Below are positions 23,118-34,929 of a stretch of DNA of 64,000 nucleotides, piece by piece; positions within the stretch are counted from its first letter, which is position 1, and each line of letters starts with the position of its first letter. The notes below the pieces were generated by a model that made no database searches, was not told the DNA's origin, and saw nothing but the letters and a program-made list of their open reading frames with translations. Both the position numbers and the translations under genes were made by a program. This stretch comes from Ehretia macrophylla (taxonomy: Eukaryota; Streptophyta; Magnoliopsida; Boraginales; Ehretiaceae): assembly GCA_037974665.1 (NCBI GenBank), contig CM075781.1, forward strand, positions 32,093,235-32,157,234, in the 5' to 3' direction.

Positions 23118-26100
23118 CTAAATATCATCTTCCTTGTCATCATCAGCGTCATCATCATTACCATCAACATCAACATCATCATCATCATCTTCATCTTCAT
23201 CTTCGTCTTGTGAATCATCATCATCATCATCATAATCTTCTTTTTCTTCAATCTCCTCGTCCTCTTGTTGAGCATCATGTTGAACATGTAAATCATTAAT
23301 ATCTTCGTCTAATATTTCTATGTTCTCACCCAATACATGACAAAGTGGAGGTAAGTCTGCATCAGTCGGCTGTACTTTGGCCACATTCATGTCATCTGAC
23401 TGAAAAACTATTTCTTTTTCTCCTACACTCTGTTTCTTGATAGATCATATAAATTTCTTAAACGGATTTTAACCACAGCCTACCAATTCATTCGATCCAT
23501 TTTGGCTCCTGGGTATTTATAGTAGTACACTTGTTAAGCTTGTTTAGCCAAAAAAAACGGTTCATATTTTTGATACTTTCTCTTAACGTTCACTTCAACC
23601 TGTCCGATCTTCAGATGATACTTCACCCCTCTATCCTTTGTAGAATTATACCAGTCACACTTGAAAAGAATGACCCTTGTATATTGCAATGTTGGATTAT
23701 GAAATTCAAGTTCAATAATGTCGTTCAATACTCTATAGTATCCAACATCCTCAGTATTACTATCATTTATCCCTTTAACAAACACTCCACTATTGTAGGT
23801 TGATTTTAATTTCCCAAAATTTAATGTATGAAACCGGTAACCGTTGACCAAGTACCTTGACCAACTGCGAACCCGTCTACTAGGGCACATTGAAAGACAT
23901 TTTACACGATCATCAATGTCATTAGTGCCCATTAGCTGCAAATGCCACAATATGGTTACAAATGCAAAGTGAAAGCAGAATGTTAATTTAATACCAAATA
24001 TGACCTCGTCTTAAGATATACTTACATGGTGATATAACCATATTGAAAAATTGTTGTAAACTTGATATTGAATTTCTGTCGAACACAATTCGGTATAGTT
24101 TTGGCGAAAATATTTCTCGAACATGTTATGAAAAAATAATATCATGTGTCGGTTAAATCCTGTAGTAATGTATGAGAAACTGTGCATTCCAATTTTCAAA
24201 TAATATACATATTCGTACCAGATATAGGGGGAAACCTCTTAGTAATTGGTCAAAACATAGATGTGTGTCGCATGTAATTCTTGATCATCTAAGTTTCGTT
24301 CTGTTTCCTTTACAATTGGATATCCCGGGTAAGTAAATATAGATAAACGACCATCAGGGTATGCCACCTCGTTATATTGGTTATTCCGCGTAATACTTCT
24401 CGTTCTAGTACCCACGTGTGGTTCAAAATAATAAGAACAAAAAGTAAATGTTTCCAAAATGTGATAAGCTTCACAAATTGATCCTTCAACATGTGCTTTA
24501 TTCTTTACCTTCCGCTTCAATCTTTGCAAAAACTTCTTGAAAGGATTCATCCAGCAATATTGTATCGGACCACCACAAATGGCTTCATATACCAAGTGAA
24601 TTGTCAAATGCTCCATTGAATCGAAAAAACTAGAGGGTAACATTTTCTCCAAATTGCAAAATGTGATGACAATATTGTCCTGCATCCTTTCCAAATCGAT
24701 CATTTGAAGAGTTGTGCAACATATGTTGGTAAAGAATAAACTTAGTTGGGCAAAAACTTCCCAAACATGTTTTGGTAGTAGCTCATGTAATGCAATCGGA
24801 AGCAATCTCTCCATAAATATATGAAAATCGTGACTCTTCATATGTGACATCTTCAGATCCTTCATGTCCACATATCGGGATAAATTGAAAGCATATCCAT
24901 CAGGGAGTTGTAGTTTTCTAACCAATTTAAGCATTACTTTTTCTCTTTTCCACAGGCAGTGTGCAAACACCCATCTTCAATTCCTGCTCACCGCATAATT
25001 TCGGTCGGTCACAAAAGGTTGATACATCAACTCTCGCTTTGAGGTTGTCTTTTGTCTTACCCTTGATTGCCATCACCGTGTTGAAAACATTATCAAACAC
25101 ATTTTTTTCAATATGCATCACGTCCAAATTGTGTCAGACAAGATGTGTCTTCCAGTAAGGCAAGGCTCAGAAAATACTTCACTTTGTCCAATTGTGCCAA
25201 TCCCCAAAACCTAGTAGTTTGCTTCTTCTCATGTCGTTTATTTTCGGGTAATCTTTCACTAGTTCCCACAACTGCATACCATTTAATCTTGGTCGTGGCC
25301 GATCAGTTTCAACTCTAACCTTGATAAAATTCTTTTTGTTACGTTGTAATGCATTATTCAGTGGTAAGAACTGATGATAACAATCAAAGAATGAATTCTT
25401 CCTACCCGTTGGTAATCGAAATGCTTTAAATTTATCCGTACAATACGGGCATGATAGCTTCCCATGTGTGCTCCATCCAGACAACATACCATATGCTGGG
25501 AAATCATTTATTGTCCATAGCAAAGCAGCCCTTAAAATAAAAAAATTTTATGTGGCAACATCATAACAAGGTGCACCTTTCAACCATAAATTTTATAATT
25601 CTTCAATCAGCGGCTCTAGGTACACATCAATATTCTTACCAAGATTCTTGGGACCGGGGATAAGCAGGGTTAAAAACATGAAAGGATCTTTCATGCACAT
25701 CCAAGGTGGCAAATTGTACGGTGTCATAATGACAGGCCAACAAGAATAAGGTTGAGCATTTGAACTGAACGAATTAAAACCATCTGAGCACAAACCAAGC
25801 CGAACATTTTTGGGTTCACTTGCAAATTCAGGATATATACTATCGAAATATTTCTATGAATCAGCGTCAAAGGGATGACAAATTTTTTCATCATCCACCT
25901 GGTGATTCTTGTGCCACTGTATGTGATCTGCTGTCACCTTTGACATGTATAGTCTTTTCAACCTTGGAGTCAGTGGGAAAAACCGTAATTGTTGATATGG
26001 TTTCAACTTACTCTGTTTTGAACCACGTGTTGTCAGTTTGAAACATCGGTGATGACAACGTGGACAGAAATCCAGGTGTTTTCTGTCATTGTAGAATAAG

Positions 26101-26639
26101 GTACATCCATTTACACAAACATCTATCTTCACATATCCTAGTCCCAAGGGTCTAATTAGTTGCTTACACCTGTAAAAGTTTTCAGGCATCGTATAAGTGT
26201 TCGGCAACGAATCCCTAACTGTTCCAATCATTGTGTTAAAACATAATTCACTCATGTTATGCTCGGCCTTGACATTCATGTAACGAGACACAGCAGATAA
26301 CTGAGTCAAGTTTTCACAACCTTCATACAATGGTAAATCAGTAGCCTTCAACAACCCAAAAAATTATTGTACTTCCATGTTAGGTTCTTCTGTATAAAAG
26401 TTTTCATCACCAAACCATTCCGGACCAACAGCATCAAATACTATTGTCCTATAGTTATTTCTTTCATCAATCATCTCGTTATAATCATTATTTTGAAAAT
26501 TTGACGTACGTAGATTAAAATTATTTGACATATCTTCCGCGTGTTCAGTCCATTTATAGTAGTTTACTATGAAACCCTTCCTATAAAGTTGAAGTATGAC
26601 CTCGTCTGATTTAAGTGGACTGGGCCACGGCCCAGTCAC
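23118..26639 (-). pseudogene. tnp2: CACTA-1 tnp2 (TnpD-type transposase), decayed
   Basis: Reading leftward from 26639, one finds an N-terminus with YYKWTEHAED, the block LPLYEGCENLTQLSAVSRYM (26354 onward), VRLGLCSDGFNSF (around 25800), GWSTHGKLSCPYC, and LDVMHIEKNVFDN (25127 onward). The DUF4218-type HLVYEAICGGPIQYCWMNPF follows (within 24970-24239), then a DUF4216-type exon with NGYRFHT (23950-23534) and an Asp/Glu-rich tail (23390-23118). The pieces from 26639 to about 24950 share one frame. In-frame stops occur at 26366-26364, 25856-25854 (Trp expected), 25595-25593 and about four more sites between there and 25127, then at 24241-24239. A frameshift lies near 24950 and an intron near 24025-23938. 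Intact family members cut the element at its ends. Confidence 0.85.
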
Positions 26640-27320
26640 TCACTGGGCCGTTGCTTAGCCATAATGGTTAGCTGGTTCCCCATGGTGAAGGCCCAGTGAG
26701 TCACTCGGCCATCGCCCAGTGTTTATGGGGACCCAACAAAGACGGGTCCCTATGGAGATGGCCCAGTCTGTCTCCTTTTAATCTTTGGACGGGCCTCTCC
26801 GTAATGGAGATGGCCCAGTCCGTCTCAAAATTAAAGACCGACTGAGTCGTGTCCAATATGAAGAGTTGGGCATGTCTCCCATGGAGATGGCCCAATCCAT
26901 CTCCAAAATAGAGACGGCACAAGTCGTCTCCAATTTGGAATGCTGGCCCACTCCATAATGGAGACGGCCCAGTCCATCTCCAAAATGGAGACGGCCTGAG
27001 CCGTCTCCATTATGGAGTGGTCGGGCGCTCCAAATGGAGACGGCTCTGGGCCTCTCCTCATGGAAACGGCCTAGTCCGTCTCCAAAATGGAGTGGTCGGG
27101 AGCTCCAAATGGAGACGACCCAAGTCGTCTCCATATTGGAGCGCTGGGCCTTTACTCATGGAGATGGCCCAGTCCGTCTCCACTATGGAGCGATTGGACG
27201 CTCCAAATGGAGACGGTCCAAGCCGTCTCTATATTGGAGCGCTGGGCCTCTCCTCATGGAGACGGGCCAGTCCGTCTCCATTTTGGAGACGGACTGGGCC
27301 GTCTCCATTTAGAAGCCCAG
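26640..27320. repeat. CACTA-1 palindrome array at the 5' end of tnp2
   Basis: About twenty copies of GGAGACGG or its reverse complement CCGTCTCC are arranged as inverted pairs, often around GCCCAGT or GGGCC. A clear example is GGAGACGGACTGGGCCGTCTCC-like at 27283-27308. The array starts beside the first tnp2 codons, so it probably includes the tnp2 promoter. CACTA-2 has a related array at 39389-40080. The spurious frames in it are not genes. Confidence 0.75.
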
Positions 27321-27960
27321 CTGTGACAAAGTTTAATTTATTTTTTCTTTTTTGTTATAATTATTTAGCAGACATTAAAATTTGACAAATTAAAATATCT
27401 TGGTTCAAATTTTATAACCAGATGTGAAACTAATGTATGATTTTGTATTTTTTATAATTAAGCTTTTATCAAACTACAAATTATTGAATTAATAATTTTT
27501 TTTCTAACTAAAAAGCTTATAAAAATATAATGTAAATTAAGTTAATTCATTAATTATTGTGCGAAATTATTATCAACCAAAAATTGACTACTATGTAGTA
27601 ATTTTGAAAAATAAATAAGTAATAATTAATTAATTTATATTTTATATTTAAATCTTATATTAATTGTATTTTTATTACTTCTCATTACATAGAATATGAA
27701 TAAACCGATTATATTATTGAATTAGTTCTCCATTCGGATCATATATATAATGTGAAAGTTATAGAATTTCAAAATATTTTAATAATCCATAAATATTGTA
27801 TAATTAATTAAATAAACACAATATTTTTAAATAGTTATTAAAAGTATTGAATTAAACAATTAGTTAACTAATGTACTTGGAAATCTAAAGTTAATATGTT
27901 ATAATTCTGAATGCATTTTTTTAATTAAACAACTTAAATTCAACCATAAATAGATTTATA
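27321..27960. other. AT-rich spacer in CACTA-1
   Basis: Very AT-rich; I see no gene, repeat array or motif in it. Confidence 0.5.
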
Positions 27961-28655
27961 AATGTCATCAAGTCCCGTCTCCAATCCTTATACACACATC
28001 AATTGGAACGTACCATTGATCAATCTTGTAATTATTACTATAAGACCATCTGAACTGGCAGGTCCCCGTTTTGCAAGGGAGATGGCTTGAGCAACTTTTA
28101 AAAGTGTCAGAGTAGCATGCAATTTCTTGGCCCCAATTATTTGACCCATCAAAGACCAATGGTAGGCAATCACGTGCCCGCGAACCACGGTGCAAAACAT
28201 AAAGAAATGTTAGGTCCACGTTTTGGAAGTGACATTGCGAAATAATGGGGTATGAATGCAATAGTTAGCGTGCAATGCATGTCGTGTCGGTTGACATATT
28301 GACATCCCTACATTTACGTCTTCTCCAAAAAAAAAAATTTTCTTCTTTGTTATAAATAACGTATATGTCATCACAAATTTTAAAACTTTTATCAATGCCG
28401 TGAAGTCCCGACACTAATATTAATCATCATGGGCTGTCATACAGACCATTGATCAATCTTGTCATTAGTACTATGAGAACATGTTATATGCTACCACATG
28501 GCAGACGATCGTCTGAACTGGCAGGGCCCCGTTTTGCAAGGGAGCTGGGTTCAGCAGCTTTTTAACCATCCAAAGTAGCGTGCACGCCATGTCCCCAATT
28601 ATTTAACCTATCCAAGACAAATGCTACGCAGTCATATGTCCGCAAACCATTCGTC
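27961..28655. repeat. Duplicated ~250-bp block upstream of the CACTA-1 EAR gene
   Basis: 27961-28200 and 28394-28655 share long runs, including ACCATTGATCAATCTTGT, CTGAACTGGCAGG followed by CCCCGTTTTGCAAGGGAG, CCCCAATTATTT and a CCGCRAACCA word, in the same order. They lie directly upstream of the TATA box at 28737. Confidence 0.7.
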
Positions 28656-28736
28656 CATATCTTAACATATTAAAAAATTGCTCCATTGTCTCCACACCGT
28701 CAACAAGCTATCGAAATAGAATTCAATGACCTGTTT

Positions 28737-28748
28737 TCTATAAATAGC
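28737..28748 (+). promoter_or_regulatory. TATA box of the CACTA-1 EAR gene
   Basis: TCTATAAATAGC lies about 80 bp before the ATG at 28818, a normal spacing for a plant promoter with a short leader. Confidence 0.6.
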
Positions 28749-28817
28749 ACTTGCAATTGCATATTCTCATAGCCTCTCAAATTTTCAATTGCAGATTTTA
28801 TCTAATTTGTTTGAAGG

Positions 28818-29036
28818 ATGAGTAAGGATCAACAACACCAAGGAGATTCTGTTCGAGTCACCAAGGATGAAGAGGTGGATACAAAAGAAAAGTATCCAAA
28901 TGCGAGCAAATATATAAAACCACAACTTGATCTAAATGCTCCGCCGAAGTACGACGGATACATTTCTAATGCCCAAGTAGGCCAACTCGTTCAAGATGAA
29001 ATGATGCATATCTATTACCCAAACTTTTACCCTTAA
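28818..29036 (+). CDS. Small transposon-borne protein with an EAR motif (CACTA-1 copy)
   Basis: This intact 72-codon frame starts MSKDQQ and ends at TAA 29034-29036. The central block LDLNAPPKYDGYIS (residues about 37-50) contains DLNAPP, which fits the plant EAR repression motif DLNxxP. The N-terminal half is hydrophilic and Lys/Asp/Glu-rich; no signal peptide, membrane segment or zinc finger is seen. A homologue of 70 codons sits at the same place in CACTA-2 (40344-40556), sharing MSK, DLNxPPKxDGYISxAQ and scattered C-terminal residues. It runs opposite to the tnp genes under its own TATA box. EAR peptides are known to bind TOPLESS-type co-repressors; that this one does is inference. I do not recognise it as a described family. 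Confidence 0.7.
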   Translation: MSKDQQHQGDSVRVTKDEEVDTKEKYPNASKYIKPQLDLNAPPKYDGYISNAQVGQLVQDEMMHIYYPNFYP

Positions 29037-29690
29037 TATTTCTATATGTTAAGAAAATCATCTTGGAATCAATAGTACAATTTGTTACTAAACGTAACAA
29101 TGTTATTATGTTCTTCTGGTTGATGTGTAGTGTCCGGATGTTATGTATTAGTGATCATGATGTACTATGTTAGGTATTAAGTAGGTGAGTTCATGTATTT
29201 CGAGCAAATAAATTGTAATATTTAATTATGTTAGGTATTAAGTCGTTGTGTTGTTGTATTAATGAAGGATGATATGTCATCCTTTATTAATTGGGAATGT
29301 AAAATTAAGTTTATGTTTGTAATGTATTAACTCTTATAATAAAATGTTTTAATTTTAAATTTGTTTTCTTGATTTCAAACAACAAATTGTTTATACATAA
29401 CTTCTTCTTAAAATTTAAGAAGGAAAAGCTCATAGTGAGTAGTTGTATGTATAATTGATAATTAAAATAATTCATCTTAATATTTTACAATAATATTCAA
29501 TCTAACGCATAATTAAATTTAATGCTTTAAAAGCACTCAAAAATTGTTAAAAGTAAACTTAGAACTAATTGTTTGTATTATAAATACTGACAACGATTTC
29601 ATGTACCTTCAGTAACATTGGTTTTCATATTCACTTTAGTCCCAACAGTTACAAAAGTGAGAGTGTTTACATCAAATTGATAACAATGAG
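29037..29690. other. Downstream region of the CACTA-1 EAR gene
   Basis: AT-rich. AATAAA-like words (for example near 29208 and 29340) could serve polyadenylation of the small gene. No other gene is seen. Confidence 0.4.
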
Positions 29691-29699
29691 GACTAAATG

Positions 29700-30015
29700 T
29701 AAACATATTTTTTGGCGACCGCAGGGTGACTAAATTGCAATTCATCTCTGAACCGTCTCCAGATTGTCGCCAATTGGCGATGACAGGGTGACTACATGTC
29801 ATTATCCGTCACCAAGTAGTCACCATATGGTCACTTTTGGAGACAACATATGATGTCGTCACCATATTGTCGCCAATTGGCGACTAATTGGCGACGGCAA
29901 GGTGACTACATGTCATTATCCATCACTAAGTAGTCACCATATGCTTACTTTTGGAGACGACATATGATGTCGTCACCATATGGTCGCCAATTGGCGACGA
30001 CCCATCACAAAAAAC
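29700..30015. repeat. CACTA-1 right subterminal repeats
   Basis: Repeated units containing TTGGCGAC, GTGACTACATGTCATTATCC and GTCGTCACCATAT occur two to three times before the right inverted repeat. The left end has matching GGCGACG words. Confidence 0.75.
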
Positions 30016-30030
30016 AATTTTTTTGTAGTG

Positions 30031-30583
30031 CTTTACACTACCACTGATACCCATGAAATAAGTTCAAGAGTTATGGTGATTCATGCCAAAGAGTCTACTA
30101 TTAAATGTCATAACCTTGGAATATAACTTGATCTATTAACACTAACTTTTTGAAGTAAAAGACATCTAAACCTTTGCAGTCCCTTCATCAAGTGTTACAA
30201 TTGGGACTATCACATCCCTTCAATAATTCCTTCAATATCTGTTAACAACCAAATGTTGCAAAGGTTTTCATAAGAGTATCACAACCAAGTATTCCTACAA
30301 GTCCGACCATTACTTAGATTTTATAAAGATTTAGAAAAATAAGATTGGATCACTACTATTTTTTAAATAGATTTTACAGAGATTTATAAAATTAAGGGAA
30401 TGGATAACGAATAATCCTATGAAAGATGATTAGTGTGCAAATTTTAATCTTAACCATCTAATACAAATTTACAACCCCTACCACTTGGGACAACCCAATG
30501 GCTCAATTATTTAATGTATTATATGTTAAAATTCACAAAGATTTCACTATGAGACATAAACAAAATTAGAGAACACATACATA
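30031..30583. other. Spacer between the two CACTA elements
   Basis: About 550 bp of AT-rich sequence. I see no domain in any frame and no link to the papain-like fragment on the other side of CACTA-1. Confidence 0.4.
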
Positions 30584-30599
30584 CACTACAAAAAAATTT

Positions 30600-31130
30600 G
30601 GATTCAGCGAGAGACGGTTCCTCTCACCGTGCCATCGCCAATGTGGAATTTACGATGGCACCATGAATGGAACTATCCGTCAGACAGGAGATTGTCGCCA
30701 AAATGGTTCATCTCACCGCGCCGTCACTGTTTTGACGACGGTTGGAAACGCTCTCCATCCCGTCTCCAAATCTGCCCTCACCAACCCCTCACCATAATTT
30801 TCAATCTCCAGGTCGTCACTACAGTCCGCCTTCACCAACCCCTCACCATAATGTTCCGTCTCCAGCCCATCACAAAACATTCCTGTCACCGGCCCCTCGT
30901 CAATTAGAACTGTCTCACAATTGTCACTGTGTATCCCATCGACAAGCCCTCACCAACATTTCCCCTCACTCGGCCGTCACCAATGATTGTTGTCACTAAA
31001 CACTCGCCAACTTAACCCCCTCACCAAACTGTCACAAAATTGTCGTCGCCAAGCCTTCACCAACCTTTCCCCTCACCAAACCGTCACTAATTATTCCCTT
31101 CACCCAGCCCTCACCAACTTAACTATTCTA
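30600..31130. repeat. CACTA-2 left subterminal repeats
   Basis: The words CCGTCACCAA, CCCTCACCAAC and TCGCCAA recur from 30620 to about 31120. They differ from the CACTA-1 words, so the two elements probably used different TnpA specificities. Confidence 0.7.
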
Positions 31131-31347
31131 TCTAATTAAACTAGTCATAATTCCTTCAAAAATTTTGAAACAATGTCCCAAATTGAACCTATTTCATATA
31201 TGAAATACAATTCAAATAATGACGCAAATACGATATTATCTATATCTATTTAAAATACAGACTGTTATTTTAAACTATAATCAAAAGGAATGTATTGTAC
31301 ATGCCAGTGTATTAAACATCAAACTACAAAGATAACATTCTCACAAA

Positions 31348-31749
31348 TTACTCTCCATCTTCATCATTATGTGAAGATGAAGATTGTTGGTCTTCAGGTT
31401 GACCACAAACTTTCACGTAGAGAACTTCCAACACTTTGTTCTGCTTCGTTATTTGTTGCTGAAGTTGAATGATTAACTCGTCCTGACTCTCGATCTGCTG
31501 GCGATGACTTTGTACAGTTTCATTCAAAGTCACTGTGGCACGCGTAACTGTGGCAGTCAGTTGTTCCTCTGTGATGACACGCCGATGATGGGATGCAGTA
31601 TTTGACACGGACTCAACGGATACCTGAGAACCTACCTCGTATATCCGACCTTTTCGTGGTGGTCCAATAGCCTGCAAAAATACTGCGTTCTCATCCACAG
31701 GCGTTGGATTCGAGTCTGATTCAGATGCATTCCTAGCCGTTTGGAGCAT
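31348..31749 (-). pseudogene. CACTA-2 tnpA-like gene, C-terminal exon only
   Basis: The frame ends in a Gln-rich coiled coil and an acidic Ser tail. Its first half contains GPPRKGRIYEVGSQVSVESV, matching GKPNRGRIYGVWSSSSVGSV in the CACTA-1 exon at 21376-21029. The Thr/Ala-rich block before the coiled coil also matches. The upstream exons with the DNA-binding part are missing, so it cannot work as a full TnpA. Confidence 0.65.
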
Positions 31750-31798
31750 TTCGTCGTAACGAGCCTACAAAGGCAGTAGTAACAAGTTAGTGTTAAAT

Positions 31799-32470
31799 AA
31801 CCGATGTGAGTTACAACCAAATGATAACAAGCTACATATATTTAATATTGAAACACATAATATTAAATTACTACATCTGTCTTTAATGGATTTACTCGTC
31901 AAAAAATAAACGGAGTTACAACCAAATGGGTCGTAAGCTACACATACTTAATATTGAAACATACAATATTAAAAATACTACATCTGTCTTTAATGCATTT
32001 ACTCGTCAAAAAAAAAAAACGGACATAATCTCCTCTATATTTCGGACTTCTCCCAATTACCTGTTTGTGAATAAAGCCAACCTACTACATAGTATTCAAG
32101 CTCATACAGTACCACACTTAACCTCAACATATTAATCATGTTTGTTTACAACCCTAAGGAGACATTTCTAAATACATTAGACAACACAACAAGTTACTGT
32201 TACATAACCGATGTGAGTTACCACCAAATTTTTATAAGCTACACATACTTAATATTCCAACGCACAATATTAAGTTACCACATATGTCTTTAATCAATAT
32301 TTACTCGACAAAAAAAAAACGGACAGAGTCTCCTCTGTATTTAGGACTTTTCCCAATTACCTGTTTGTGAATTAAGCCAACCTACTACATAGTTACAAGC
32401 TCATACAGTACCACATTTAACCTCAACATATTAATCATATTCTACTATAACCTTAAGAAAACATTTCTAG
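31799..32470. repeat. Tandem direct repeats in CACTA-2
   Basis: Three copies of a ~110-bp unit containing CCGATGTGAGTTAC, TTAATATTGAAACA and CATCTGTCTTTAAT start near 31799, 31910 and 32205. The last two are part of a longer ~300-bp repeat that also shares TCCCAATTACCTGTTTGTGA and CAGTACCACA. This suggests unequal exchange or slippage. Confidence 0.65.
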
Positions 32471-32908
32471 AGTGAGATTATTTTTTATTTTTGTCGGAGA
32501 GTGAGAATTGACAGCTGTAACCAACCGAAGCAAAATGGTGCAGCAGCATTTTTATTTTTTTATTAAATAAATACGCATTTACTAAAATATTCTCAATAAT
32601 GACAGATACTTCAGTGCTAACGTTCCTGTTAATGCCTTAAACTTTTAAATGATATTATAATTTTATATAATATTAGACACGAGTTATCAAATAAATTTGA
32701 ATTCAAATTTTCTCCTTATTTATTTTAAAAAATATTAAAATTATGCAATACTAAAAATTAAATCTCGCTTGAACGTGGTAGGGTTATTAGCTGCCAAATA
32801 TCCCATCAGTATCATTTATCCCCACACGAAGGAGAGGAGCCCATACATAGTGATCTCTGCACTAAGGCTCGCATCAATATTGGCCCGACAAAGCAAAGGC
32901 AGCTAAAA

Positions 32909-34852
32909 ATGGAGACCAGCAACAACCCCCCAATGCCTCCTGTTAACTCCTTTAGAGTCATGCGTCGTGTAGTCTTCAACCGTGCATTTGCTCTTGTTTA
33001 CACCATAGCTATCGTAGCTCTACTCTATCACCATGCACTCAAACTCATCCACTCCACCTCCTTATTCTATCTCTTCATAAACATCTCCATGTTGATTTCC
33101 GATTTTGTTCTTGCATTCATGTGGTCAACTACGCAATCCTTTCGTATGCGTCCAGTTATACGTGAAGAGTACATTGAAAATCTTCAGAAACTCATAAACA
33201 AACAAGATTTTCTAGCTTTGGACGTATTCATATGCACTGCTGATCCATACAAAGAGCCTCTTCTTAACGTTGTTAACACAGCTTTATGAGTTATGGGTTA
33301 TGATTACCTAACAGAGAAGATTTCAGTTTATGTTTCTGATGATGGAGGCTCTGAGCTCACTCTCTTTGCTTTCATGGAGGCTGCTAAATTTGGAAAGCAT
33401 TGGTTGCCATTTTGTAGAGAGAATAACATCATGGAGAGATGCCCTGATGCTTATTTCGGATCAAACTATGCAATGACATCTGATGCTGAGAAGATTAAGG
33501 TAATCTTAATTATCCTTACTTAAATCTATTTAGTGATAGATTTTTTTTTTTAATTTTTTAACATCATTTCTCATTTTTTTTACATATATTGTTGAAGGGA
33601 CATATCCTGGCAATTTTATTCGTGCATGGGACCAAATATTCTCTATTTTAGGTTTGCTTCCCTTGGGATCTCGGAAAGTATATTGCAGATTATAGCTCTG
33701 TTTGACCTACTTTTTAAACACTTGAAAGCGCTTCTTATAAGTTTAGAAGCTGAAATAACTTATTTGACACATTTTTAAAAGTGCTTTTAGATAAAAGATG
33801 AAACTGAAAAAAGTTAAAAAATTGATAAACTCCAAATTGGAGCTTTTCAAAAAAGGTTTTTGCGAATCTGTTTTACATAATGCAAGAAATTATTTTTTTT
33901 TCTTTTTTCTCAAATTTACCCCTCCATATTTTTAAAGTCTGATATTATCCTCAAAATTTTTAAAAGTTCTACGTTGTCTAATATAGGTCAAATAATCAAT
34001 AACTTTTGTTCAAAAACACTTCTTGCAAAAGCTCTACTGCTCAAAAACTAAAATTTCACAGCTAGATCAAATAGAGCCTATGACCTATAACAAATTTCAT
34101 AAATTAGACCCCTATAGTTTTTTGAAATTACATAATACTCATGATTTCAAAACCACCAAATACCATTCATGTGGTTTGTTAAACTAAGCACACATCCCTC
34201 TGTTAGAAAGTTGCCTATCTTATCAGAGAGTGTACCACGTACACACTCGCCAGATACAATTTTTCAAATTTTTTTGCTTAAATAAATTATTTTTGGACAA
34301 AAATATCCTTACTTAAATACATTTCTTTTTCTTTTTTCTCTCTTCACCTACCTTTTCAAAAAGTAAAAAATAAAAATACAGTCATTATCATTCCCAATAC
34401 CCCCATAAAAAAAAGTTATGGATCCTACTTTTTCTATATTAGAAAATGATAAAAAGAAAAGAACAACTGATAAGACGTATTTTGTTAAATATTGACCAAA
34501 GATGTGATTAAAAAGATGAAGTGGTCCACTTGGCCAAAATAAAAATTATAATGAAGTAGTCCATCGTCTCATGGAAGTAGATATGTGAAAATAATAAAAG
34601 TGTATCTTAGTATAAAATAAATGAATGTAAGTATTAACGAATAACAAAAAAAGAAAAAGAAAATAGTATAAACTACTTCTAATCTAATTAATTTGGTTGC
34701 AGATTATGTACGAGAGCATGAAGAATAGGGTAGAAAACGTGGTCCAGAGAGGGAATGTTCCTGGAGAATATATCACGAAGGAGGAAGAGGGTGAAGCTTT
34801 TAGCAAATGGAATGAAGGCTTCACCCGTCATGATCATCCCACAGTGATACAG
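32909..34852 (+). pseudogene. CSLG: 5' part of a cellulose-synthase-like G gene captured in CACTA-2
   Basis: Exon 1 (32909-33499) starts METSNNPP, has two predicted membrane segments (about residues 26-45 and 52-70) and the family blocks VFICTADPYKEP and VYVSDDGGSELT, the first catalytic Asp region of these family-2 glycosyltransferases. A TGA at 33287-33289 replaces a Ser codon of the NTALSVM motif. Exon 2 (34703-34852) reads IMYESMKNRVENVV to FTRHDHPTVIQ; donor GT 33500, acceptor AG 34702 and donor GT 34853 all fit, phase 0. The remaining exons, with the second catalytic half, are absent. Intact members sit in ER or Golgi membranes. The 5' leader was also captured. CslE is the alternative, but CslG fits better. 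Confidence 0.82.
33698..34079. mobile_element. MITE in the CslG intron (hAT-like family, copy 1)
   Basis: Ends near GCTCTGTTTGACCTA and, reversed, GGCTCTATTTGATCTAG form imperfect inverted repeats. The interior shares GAGCTTTT, GGTTTTTGCGAA and TTTTACATAATG words with the copies at 42172-42552 and 43428-43806. A second partial repeat, with CCCCTATAGTTTTTTGAAATT, follows at 34080-34230. Confidence 0.5.
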
Positions 34853-34929
34853 GTATATACCATCATGCCTATCCATGTCTACTACTTATGCACGAAAATA
34901 ATTAGTCTGCCACTAGGGCTTGAGTACGG

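Larger units (their letters stand above)
20269..30030 (-). mobile_element. CACTA-1, an En/Spm-type DNA transposon (9.76 kb)
   Basis: Both ends carry the inverted repeat CACTACAAAAAAA (left 20269; right GTAGTG ends at 30030). The flanking triplets are CTC and CTT, an imperfect 3-bp duplication. The order on the plus strand is left subterminal repeats, tnpA-like gene (minus), tnp2 gene (minus), palindrome array, duplicated upstream block, small EAR gene (plus), right subterminal repeats. TNP2 would cut the element at its ends and the TnpA-like protein would bind subterminal repeats. The transposase is ruined by many stops, so movement would need help from elsewhere. Confidence 0.9.

Noticed and set aside
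23114-23296. Met/Lys-rich 60-codon frame on the minus strand
   Set aside because: It is an out-of-frame reading of the Asp/Glu-rich tail of tnp2 (GAT repeats).
26701-27385. Several frames on both strands with repeated GDGP or DGLG words
   Set aside because: They arise from the GGAGACGG palindrome array and change frame from unit to unit.
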